Source: Rhodospirillales bacterium RIFCSPLOWO2_12_FULL_67_15 (lineage in GTDB: Bacteria > Pseudomonadota > Alphaproteobacteria > Rhodospirillales > 2-12-FULL-67-15). From it: a stretch of DNA of 5,432 nt. Each line of letters starts with the position of its first letter. Positions within the stretch are counted from its first letter, which is position 1. Position numbers and translations under genes: made by a program. The notes beneath the pieces were generated by a model. That model searched no databases and was not told the origin of the DNA. It was given only the letters and a program-made list of their open reading frames with translations. Positions 1 to 4,867 of this stretch are shown here, piece by piece. Location of the stretch: positions 1 through 5,432 of the forward strand of contig MIAC01000132.1 of NCBI GenBank assembly GCA_001830475.1. The letters run 5' to 3'.

Positions 1-754
1 AGCCGACGGCGGCCTGAAGATTGGTCATGCGGTAATTGAAGCCGACGCAGTCGTGGTCGTAGCCGGGACCGTTGCGCGCGGTCGTGCCGAGGTGCCGCGC
101 AAAGGCGACGAGCGCGGCATCGTCGCCGACGACCGCGCCGCCGCCGCCCGAGGTCACGGTCTTGTTGCCGTTGAAGGAGACGACGGAAAGATCGGCGCCG
201 ATTCCGCCCACCGGACGGCCCTTGTAAAGGGTCCCGAGCGCGCAGGCCGCATCGGCGACGATCTTCAATCCATATTCACGCGCCGAGGCGCCGAGAGCGT
301 CCATGTCGGCGGCGAGCCCGAGGGTGTGCACCGGCAGGATCGCGGCGACGCGCCGGTTCGAAGCGGCGTGAATGCAAACGCCGTTCTCGCGCCGGGTCTC
401 GGCGGCGAGCGTCCGCGCGACCAGGTCGGCATCCAGCGTCCAGGTTTCGAGCGAAATATCGAAGATCCACGGACTCGCGCCGCAATGGGCGACCGCGTTG
501 GCGGTGGCGATGAAGGTGAAGGACGGCACGATCACCAGATCGCCCGGCCGCACGCCGACGGCGGTGAGCGCAAGATGGAGGCCGACAGTTCCCGACGCGG
601 TGGCGACGGCCTCGCGCGCGCCCATGGCCTCCGCGACCGTTTGCTCGAACCGTCCGACGAAGGGGCCGATCGAGGAGACGAAGCCGGTCGTCACGCATTC
701 CTGCAGGTAGCGGGCTTCGTTGCCGGAAAGGTCGGGTTCGGCGAGCGGAATCAT
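1..754 (-). CDS. LegC/PglE-like PLP-dependent nucleotide-sugar aminotransferase (partial, C-terminus outside window)
   Basis: This is a DegT/DnrJ/EryC1/StrS-fold aminotransferase. The family moves an amino group, usually from glutamate, to the 4-keto carbon of a nucleotide-linked 4-keto-6-deoxy sugar in the cytoplasm. The first 251 residues are visible; such enzymes are usually about 380. The protein starts MIPLAEPDLSGNEARYL. Visible features are a phosphate-binding SGT at 54-56, the cofactor-ring aspartate D168 in VADAA, the Schiff-base lysine K198 in SFNGNKT followed by a glycine run, and NYRMTN at 240-245. The spelling FNGNKT and the DETW-like segment SLETWTLDAD (101-110) favour the LegC/PglE branch. 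The ATG at 754 is preceded directly by an in-frame TAA, so no longer start exists; no clear Shine-Dalgarno is seen. It lies 143 bp downstream of the dehydratase that would make its keto-sugar substrate. The nucleotide carrier (UDP or GDP) and final sugar cannot be told from the sequence. Confidence 0.9.
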   Translation of the reverse strand, partial: MIPLAEPDLSGNEARYLQECVTTGFVSSIGPFVGRFEQTVAEAMGAREAVATASGTVGLHLALTAVGVRPGDLVIVPSFTFIATANAVAHCGASPWIFDISLETWTLDADLVARTLAAETRRENGVCIHAASNRRVAAILPVHTLGLAADMDALGASAREYGLKIVADAACALGTLYKGRPVGGIGADLSVVSFNGNKTVTSGGGGAVVGDDAALVAFARHLGTTARNGPGYDHDCVGFNYRMTNLQAAVG

Positions 755-784
755 TTAAGGAAGGCCCACACATGGCCCCAATCC

Positions 785-851
785 GTCACCCCCGCGAAAG
801 CGGGGGTCCATGTTCTTGAAAAAGCTGGATTCCCGCTTTCGCGGGAATGAC
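785..851. repeat. Palindromic interspersed repeat made of two inverted hairpin units
   Basis: Two copies of GTCAyyCCCGCGAAAGCGGGrrTCCA face each other, at 785-810 and 826-851. Each forms its own hairpin: CCCCCGC-GAAA-GCGGGGG at 789-806, and ATTCCCGC-TTTC-GCGGGAAT at 829-848. The whole element is also an imperfect dyad running from GTCA at 785 to TGAC at 851. I recognise this sequence type as a dispersed REP-like repeat of proteobacterial genomes; it creates spurious PAKAG peptides when translated. It sits between the dehydratase and aminotransferase genes. On the minus strand the first stem is followed, after a few bases, by CTTTTT, so it might slow or end transcription. That role is inference. 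Confidence 0.85.
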
Positions 852-897
852 AAGTTGGGATGTTCGGCTTGGGGGGTAATCAGAGGTTCCCTCATCA

Positions 898-2100
898 TCA
901 CATCTTCTGGTCGAGGTCGTGCCCGCGCTCGACGTGGTCGAGTTCAGGCACGGCGGCACAAATAGCGGCGACGACGTTCTCCTTGCGCCAGACGGCCCCG
1001 GCGCGGATCGCCTGGATCGCGGCGAGAAAGGAGTCGATCGTCCGGCGCGGGACGATCCCCTCGCGAACGACGCCGGCCGCGCGGAAGGACTCGAGATCGA
1101 GGACATCGTCGTGGCGGAAGAACTCCTCTTCCGGCTTTTCGCCACTGGTGTCGGACGGCGAAAAATGGCATGGCCAGCGGCCGGGCGGCGGCGCGAGGCT
1201 CCGCGCTTCTTCTTCTGAGGCGCACGGGAGCGGTTCAAGGCCGCGTTCGGCGAGCAGCAAGGAGGCGATGTCGGGAAAGCCGATCAGATGATCGGGCGCT
1301 GCGAGTTTGGGGAAAAAGACCTCCCGGTCCCGCCCGAGGAAGCAAGCGAGCAGACAAAGCTGCGCTGCCTCTTCGTGCGAGATAAAATAACGGCGCACGT
1401 CGTTCGGGGCCGAAAGCGGCTGGCCCTTGGCCAGGCGATTCTCGAACCCCTCGAGCAGGCTGCCGGCGGAAAAGGCGACATTGGCGAAGCGCGCCGAAGT
1501 AGCGACGAAGGCGCCCTCGCGCGAGAACAGCGCTTTTTCCATCAGGTTCTTGGTCGCGCCCATCAGGCTGGCGGGCCGCACGGACTTGTCGGTCGAGACG
1601 GAAAAGACGCGGGTGAAGCCGTGCGCGGCCGCGCGTGCGAGGCAGCGGTCCAGGGCGGCGACATTGACTTCGACCATGCGGAGCAGGCTGTAGACATCGC
1701 GCTCGGCGCGCACGTGCTTGAGCGCCGAGAAATTGGCGAAGACGTCGTAAGGGGCATGGTCGGCGGCGAAGCGTGCGAACTCCGTCCCGGCGAAATCGGC
1801 GATGATGGTGCGAAAGTCGCTGGGGGGCGGGCGCGGATCGGAGCGCAGGTCGCGGACCAGTTCGACCAGCCCGTTCTCGTCGATGTCGACGAGATGAAGG
1901 GCGGCGGGCGCACGGGCCGCGATCTCATTGACGAAGGCCGCGCCGATCGAGCCGGCGGCGCCGACGACGAGCAGCCGCCGGCCGGCGATCGCCGAGGCCA
2001 AGCGCGCGGCGTTCGCGGCTATGTCGTCGGCGAATAGCGAGCGCGTCCGCCCGAGGACGCGGGCGAGCAGCGGATCGCGGGTATCGATATGGACGGTCAC
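898..2100 (-). CDS. PglF/CapD-like nucleotide-sugar 4,6-dehydratase, soluble form
   Basis: This 400-residue protein belongs to the extended short-chain dehydrogenase family (polysaccharide biosynthesis, FlaA1/PglF/CapD branch). Such enzymes bind NAD(P) and convert UDP-GlcNAc, or GDP-GlcNAc in LegB-type enzymes, to the 4-keto-6-deoxy sugar. The dinucleotide motif GAAGSIG is at 47-53, and VDIDENGL at 71-78 holds the acidic residues expected to contact the cofactor. NFSALKHV is at 123-130. The catalytic segment STDKSVRPASLMGATK runs 169-184. There D171 and K172 are kept, but the usual YxxxK tyrosine is methionine M180 with K184, as known for PglF. A family-typical tail SDTSGEKPEEEF lies at 316-327. 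No membrane segments precede the Rossmann fold, unlike full PglF or CapD. The start is GTG; an in-frame TAG at 2133-2131 rules out a much longer protein, and no clear Shine-Dalgarno is present. Substrate and product stereochemistry are inferred. Confidence 0.88.
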   Translation of the reverse strand: MTVHIDTRDPLLARVLGRTRSLFADDIAANAARLASAIAGRRLLVVGAAGSIGAAFVNEIAARAPAALHLVDIDENGLVELVRDLRSDPRPPPSDFRTIIADFAGTEFARFAADHAPYDVFANFSALKHVRAERDVYSLLRMVEVNVAALDRCLARAAAHGFTRVFSVSTDKSVRPASLMGATKNLMEKALFSREGAFVATSARFANVAFSAGSLLEGFENRLAKGQPLSAPNDVRRYFISHEEAAQLCLLACFLGRDREVFFPKLAAPDHLIGFPDIASLLLAERGLEPLPCASEEEARSLAPPPGRWPCHFSPSDTSGEKPEEEFFRHDDVLDLESFRAAGVVREGIVPRRTIDSFLAAIQAIRAGAVWRKENVVAAICAAVPELDHVERGHDLDQKM

Positions 2101-2127
2101 GAAGCCGACAGTCGGTGGAACTTTTCC

Positions 2128-2138
2128 AAGCTACCGCA
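2128..2138 (-). promoter_or_regulatory. ops-like site, candidate RfaH/NusG-paralogue recruitment element
   Basis: Read on the minus strand this is TGCGGTAGCTT, followed by GG. Against the enterobacterial ops consensus GGCGGTAGYNT it matches 10 of 11 positions; only the first G differs. The elemental-pause bases are kept: G ten bases before the pause, T at the pause and G just after it. The small GC-GGTA-GC stem-loop known to matter for RfaH is also intact. It lies in the leader between a NusG paralogue gene and a glycan gene, on the transcribed strand and 28 bases before the GTG start. Use of an ops-like site by this alphaproteobacterial-type paralogue is inference. Confidence 0.4.
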
Positions 2139-2139
2139 G

Positions 2140-2164
2140 TCCGGGTGAAAAAAGCTTCACCGGA
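2140..2164 (-). other. Leader hairpin 2, upstream of the ops-like site
   Basis: On the minus strand GGTGAA and TTCACC pair across a GCTTTT loop. TCC and GGA extend the stem beyond a single bulged C. The T run is in the loop and not after the stem, so it does not look like a standard intrinsic terminator. It lies between the leader's strong hairpin and the ops-like site and could be a pausing or processing structure. Confidence 0.4.
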
Positions 2165-2187
2165 CCCAAGGCACGCTCGGAATGTTG

Positions 2188-2212
2188 CCGTCCTCCGCTG
2201 AGCGGCGGACGG
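2188..2212 (-). terminator. Strong hairpin just after the NusG-paralogue gene (terminator or attenuator candidate)
   Basis: CCGTCC and CCGC pair with GCGG and GGACGG around a TCA loop. This gives ten base pairs interrupted by one mismatch, nearly all G-C. The hairpin begins 11 bases after the TAA of the NusG-like gene and precedes the dehydratase by about 90 bases. No T run follows it on the minus strand, so it is not a textbook intrinsic terminator. It could partly end transcription, protect the 3' end of the regulatory message, or act as an attenuator. Confidence 0.45.
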
Positions 2213-2222
2213 ACGCGCCGGC

Positions 2223-2723
2223 TTAAGCTACGGCGCGAATGGCGTGGATCGGAACCTTGACCCGGACGTCGCGGCCGAGCAGCGACAACAGGATCGTGAC
2301 GCGCTCGGAATCGTCCATGCGTTCGAACAAACCGGTCTGGTCGAGAAACGGGCCTTCGCCGACGATCACCGTCTCGCCCCGGCGAAAATGGGGAACGATC
2401 TCGATCAGGCCGTTTTCGGCTTCGCGCGAACGGATAACCTCGACGATGCCGTCCGGCACCGGCGCGGGCAGGCCGCCGCCGACGGAGATCAGATGGCTGA
2501 CGCCGACGGTCGAATGGATCGCGCGCCAGCGCGTGCGTTCGATGTCGAAACGGACGAACAGATAGCGGGGAAACAGCGGCGCGGCGATCCACTCGACGCG
2601 GCGGGCGTGGCTGCGCCGCTTGCGCCAGCGCGGCAGGTAGACGGGATAGTCTTGCCGTTGCAGATGACGGGCGGCATTGGCTTCGGCGCCGGCGTGGGAA
2701 TGGACGACGTACCAGCGGTCCAT
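2223..2723 (-). CDS. Specialised NusG paralogue, RfaH-like transcription antitermination factor
   Basis: This 166-residue protein has the NusG layout. An N-terminal NGN domain (about 3-100) begins WYVVHSHAG and contains the conserved PLFPRYLFVRFD at 49-60 and TVGVSHLISVG at 72-82. A C-terminal KOW domain (about 114-160) includes RRGETVIVGEGPF at 114-126. RfaH-type factors bind RNA polymerase at special pause sites and let it read long polysaccharide operons without pausing or Rho termination; RfaH also recruits ribosomes. The length (E. coli RfaH has 162), the GVSH segment and the glycan setting argue for a specialised paralogue over housekeeping NusG, which normally neighbours secE. The ATG starts one base after the stop of the upstream regulator, and its GGAGG lies nine bases upstream inside that gene's last codons, so translation is probably coupled. 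Whether its KOW domain refolds like that of RfaH cannot be seen. Confidence 0.9.
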   Translation of the reverse strand: MDRWYVVHSHAGAEANAARHLQRQDYPVYLPRWRKRRSHARRVEWIAAPLFPRYLFVRFDIERTRWRAIHSTVGVSHLISVGGGLPAPVPDGIVEVIRSREAENGLIEIVPHFRRGETVIVGEGPFLDQTGLFERMDDSERVTILLSLLGRDVRVKVPIHAIRAVA

Positions 2724-2724
2724 G

Positions 2725-3384
2725 TCAGGTTGCCTCCGGCGTCAGGCGCGACTTCGCGCGCGAGATTTTGAGAAAGTCCGGAGCGAGGATGCGCTCGCGC
2801 GGCAGCACCTGGACAAGGGCGGCGAAGACCGCCTGGGGGTCGGTCATGTCGGTGACAACGACGGCGTCCACCGGGCCTAAGTCCTTGAGCCGGTTGACGA
2901 CCGGTAGTCCTAGCCGCGCGTCGTCGGCCACCGTGGCGTCGAGCAAGCCAATCACTTTGAGATCATGCCGGCCGGCGCAGAGATGGGCGATCTCGGCGAG
3001 ATCGCCCGCGCCGGCGAACGCGATGCGCCGCCAGCCGCGCGTGCCGCAGGCGGCGAGGAGTTCGTCGTACTGCGCCCTGGCAAAACGGAACAGGTTGAAG
3101 GACTGGCTCAGGTAGCGCGCCGTGAGCTGGCTCTTCTCGGCGAACCCTTGAGGCGTCAGGTAATAGGCGTAACGGTTGGCGGGGGCCTGGGCGATCTTGA
3201 TCAGGCCCTTCTTGGCGCAGCGCTTGAGGTAGGCGTTGGCGAGCCCGAGCGCGATGCCGAGCTCGCGCGCGAGCGAACGCTGCGTCACCGCGCTGTTTTC
3301 ATCGACCGCGTTGAGCACGCCAAGCGTGATCTGGCTTTCCGGATCGAAGACGGAAGGGCCGCTCGCGCCGCCGTTTTTCGCCAT
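2725..3384 (-). CDS. Winged-helix (MarR-like, EPS-associated) regulator with C-terminal Rossmann-like domain
   Basis: The protein has 219 residues in two parts. Residues about 15-85 form a winged helix-turn-helix: TQRSLARELGIALGLANAYLK at 34-54 covers the recognition region, and RYAYYLTPQG at 71-80 fits the wing. This resembles the MarR-type regulators found in exopolysaccharide loci. Residues about 119-205 look like a Rossmann-type fold: IAFAGAGDLAEIA at 121-133 gives a GxGxxA turn, VIGLLDA lies at 144-150, and VDAVVVTDMTDP at 172-183. That pattern recalls the nucleotide- or sugar-binding N-domains of PglD and CapD-type enzymes. A repressor or activator sensing a nucleotide sugar or cofactor is therefore plausible, but the ligand is unknown. 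The ATG at 3384 is the first methionine, with only a weak ribosome site. The gene is first in its transcription unit, behind three inverted repeats, which suggests autoregulation. Confidence 0.8.
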   Translation of the reverse strand: MAKNGGASGPSVFDPESQITLGVLNAVDENSAVTQRSLARELGIALGLANAYLKRCAKKGLIKIAQAPANRYAYYLTPQGFAEKSQLTARYLSQSFNLFRFARAQYDELLAACGTRGWRRIAFAGAGDLAEIAHLCAGRHDLKVIGLLDATVADDARLGLPVVNRLKDLGPVDAVVVTDMTDPQAVFAALVQVLPRERILAPDFLKISRAKSRLTPEAT

Positions 3385-3412
3385 GGGGTGCCTAAGCCGT
3401 TGGCGGTCCTCG

Positions 3413-3473
3413 CGTTCATGGCGCGAACGGCCGCGTTCATTTGGCGAACACTACACCGTTCATTGTTTGAACG
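3413..3473. promoter_or_regulatory. Three-copy operator-like array, CGTTCAT-N5-GAAC
   Basis: Three 17-bp units occur at 3413-3429, 3434-3450 and 3457-3473. Each starts CGTTCAT and carries GTTC and GAAC half-sites exactly seven bases apart. Units 1 and 3 extend to CGTTC/GAACG. The units are 21 and 23 bp apart, about two helical turns, so a bound protein would sit on one face of the DNA. The array overlaps the predicted promoter of the winged-helix gene. That gene's own product is the simplest candidate to bind here. Confidence 0.7.
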
Positions 3474-3477
3474 TCAA
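3450..3477 (-). promoter_or_regulatory. Predicted sigma70-type promoter of the regulator/NusG-paralogue unit
   Basis: On the minus strand TTGACG (3477-3472, 5 of 6 to TTGACA) and TGTAGT (3455-3450, 4 of 6 to TATAAT) are 16 bp apart. AT-rich DNA lies just upstream. A start of transcription near 3443 would leave a leader of about 60 bases before the ATG. Operator unit 3 fills the spacer and unit 2 covers the expected start point, a layout typical of repression. Confidence 0.5.
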
Positions 3478-3592
3478 AGAAAAAATCGTTTGGGATCAAA
3501 ATGTTAGTTAATGCGGATTTAAGCCAAATATTCCCCGGAAACCATGAAAAATCCCTGTTTTGCAATGATAGTTTCGATATCGAAATATTATC
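3474..3592. other. AT-rich island with a 14-bp perfect palindrome
   Basis: This stretch is markedly richer in A and T than the rest of the window. It holds A and T runs and the perfect palindrome TTTCGATATCGAAA at 3572-3585. No credible reading frame occurs in it. It lies just upstream of the predicted regulator promoter and could act as an UP-element-like region or as a site for an AT-binding or dyad-binding regulator. No specific protein can be assigned. Confidence 0.5.
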
Positions 3593-3614
3593 GCCAGGTC
3601 CGGCGGGGGGGCAT

Positions 3615-3642
3615 CCCTAAACCGGACCATCGGTTTTCGGGG
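3615..3642 (-). terminator. Hairpin downstream of the UDP-GlcNAc 2-epimerase gene
   Basis: AAACCG (3619-3624) and CGGTTT (3631-3636) form a six-pair stem around a six-base loop. CCC (3615-3617) and GGG extend it beyond a small internal loop. It starts about 16 bases after the epimerase stop in the direction of transcription. No T run follows; a run of seven C on the minus strand does. It is a plausible transcript end but not a standard intrinsic terminator. Confidence 0.4.
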
Positions 3643-3657
3643 TTGGCGGCGATTTGG

Positions 3658-4770
3658 CTACCCGCTTGAGGGAGTGATCCCGGCGAACCGGGCCAAGCTG
3701 TCGGCGGCCCTTAGGGCGGTCCGGCCGTCCCAAAGCGCGATCGGGCGGCCCTTGGGCCAGGCGCCGTTCAGGACCTGCGCCACCGCCTGGGCCAGTTCGG
3801 CGACCTTGACTAGGCGGTTGCTGCCCTGGCTCACCGTCACCGGGCGTTCGGTGGTGTCGCGGAGCGTCAGGCAGGGGATGCCGAGGTAGGTGGTTTCCTC
3901 CTGCACACCGCCAGAATCGGTGACGACGCAGGCTGCCGAACGGATCAGGCTCATGAACTCGACGTAGCCCATCGGCTCGGCGAGGACGACTCCCGTGCCC
4001 GACTTCAGCCGCTCGAACAGGCCGAAAGTTTCCAACTGCTTGCGGGTGCGGGGATGGAGCGGAAAGACGACGGAGAGGCGCTGGGCGATCGCGCGAAGCG
4101 TCTCGACCACGGCGGACAGCGCGTCGCGCTCATCGACGTTGCTCGGGCGGTGCAGGGTGACGACGGCGTAAGCGCCGGCCGCGAGCCCCATCTTTCCGGG
4201 CGTGCCGGCGGCCTCGATGCGGGTGCGCTGCAATTCGAAGGCGTCGATCATGATGTTGCCGACGCGCTCGATCTTCGCCGCCGGTACGCCCTCGCGGAGC
4301 AGGTTGGCGTCGCCGTCCGGCGATGGCGTCCACAAAACGTCGGCGATGGCGTCGGTGACGATGCGGTTGATCTCTTCGGGCATGGTGCGATCGCCGCTGC
4401 GCAGGCCCGCCTCCAGGTGCGCGACGGGAATCAACAGTTTTTTGGCGGCGAGCGCCGCGGCCATGGTCGAATTGACGTCGCCGACGACCACCGTCCAATC
4501 GGGCCGCTCCCGCTGGCACAGCCTTTCGTAGGCGACCATCACGCCCGCGGTCTGCTCGGCGTGGCTGCCGCTGCCGATGCCGAGATGATGGCCGGGCTCG
4601 GGCAGACCGAGATCGCGGAAAAACACCTCCGACATGCTGGCGTCGTAGTGTTGGCCGGTGTGCACCAGCACCGGCCGGCACCAGTCGCGGCGGGCGAGTT
4701 CCCGATAGAGCGGGGCCGCCTTCATGAAGTTGGGGCGGGCGGCGACGATGATGTGGACGATGAGGGACAC
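3658..4770 (-). CDS. wecB: UDP-N-acetylglucosamine 2-epimerase, non-hydrolysing (WecB/MnaA type)
   Basis: This cytoplasmic enzyme interconverts UDP-GlcNAc and UDP-ManNAc, which feeds ManNAc or ManNAcA residues of surface polysaccharides. The 370 residues match the usual length of the family, with its two Rossmann (GT-B-like) halves. Visible motifs are ARPNFMK at 11-17 (R12, K17), TGQHYD at 38-43, GDVNST at 97-102 (D98), HLEAGLRS at 118-125 (E120), MPEEINR at 130-136 (E133), TLHRPSN at 205-211 (H207), PLHPRT at 237-242, DSGGVQEE at 285-292 and LRDTTERPVT at 303-312. These include the counterparts of the catalytic residues described for the E. coli enzyme. The start is GTG; an in-frame TGA lies about 55 bases upstream with no other start between, and the ribosome site is weak. 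The hydrolysing NeuC/LegG type is less likely given this motif set. It is separated by 273 bp and a hairpin from the next gene, so it is probably its own unit. Confidence 0.95.
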   Translation of the reverse strand: MSLIVHIIVAARPNFMKAAPLYRELARRDWCRPVLVHTGQHYDASMSEVFFRDLGLPEPGHHLGIGSGSHAEQTAGVMVAYERLCQRERPDWTVVVGDVNSTMAAALAAKKLLIPVAHLEAGLRSGDRTMPEEINRIVTDAIADVLWTPSPDGDANLLREGVPAAKIERVGNIMIDAFELQRTRIEAAGTPGKMGLAAGAYAVVTLHRPSNVDERDALSAVVETLRAIAQRLSVVFPLHPRTRKQLETFGLFERLKSGTGVVLAEPMGYVEFMSLIRSAACVVTDSGGVQEETTYLGIPCLTLRDTTERPVTVSQGSNRLVKVAELAQAVAQVLNGAWPKGRPIALWDGRTALRAADSLARFAGITPSSG

Positions 4771-4867
4771 GAACCGGAAAAGTCTCGCTTGTTGCGGGGC
4801 GGGTCGTCTAGGAAGGAGTCGTTTTCACGGCGCAGGAGTTATACCATCCCGGCGCTCGGGACGAAAT
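4771..4867. promoter_or_regulatory. Divergent intergenic region with a possible epimerase promoter
   Basis: The gap between the divergent epimerase and acetyltransferase genes must carry promoters both ways if each gene has its own. On the minus strand TATAAC (4843-4838) matches five of six positions of a -10 box and lies about 70 bases before the epimerase GTG, but no good -35 box sits at the right distance. On the plus strand TATACC overlaps the same spot. The assignments are weak. Confidence 0.3.

Noticed and set aside
786..1238. Minus-strand frame with a PAKAGIQ-like peptide, and a plus-strand frame ending in PAKAGVH
   Set aside because: These peptides come from translating the palindromic repeat and are known artefacts of such repeats. 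The frames otherwise overlap the dehydratase or aminotransferase genes.
1288..2037. Long plus-strand open frame of 249 codons opposite the dehydratase
   Set aside because: It is antisense to a gene with clear motifs; high GC removes stop codons in the other frames. Its translation is low in complexity and matches no family I recognise.
2223..2723. Housekeeping nusG
   Set aside because: secE and ribosomal protein genes are absent. The length, RfaH-like GVSH segment and polysaccharide context fit a specialised paralogue better.
3413..3473. Possible LexA (SOS) boxes because of the repeated GTTC
   Set aside because: The alphaproteobacterial LexA box is a direct repeat, GTTC-N7-GTTC. Here the half-sites are inverted (GTTC-N7-GAAC), and the direct GTTC copies are 21 and 23 bp apart.
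3650..3662. Second ops-like GGTAGC at the end of the epimerase gene
   Set aside because: It includes the TAG stop codon, and the two bases before the core and the pause base do not fit, so the match is probably chance.
4810..4840. AGGAAGGAG and CAGGAG, strong ribosome-site-like sequences on the plus strand
   Set aside because: No ATG, GTG or TTG lies at a suitable distance in a useful frame; the acetyltransferase ATG is about 30 bases further on.
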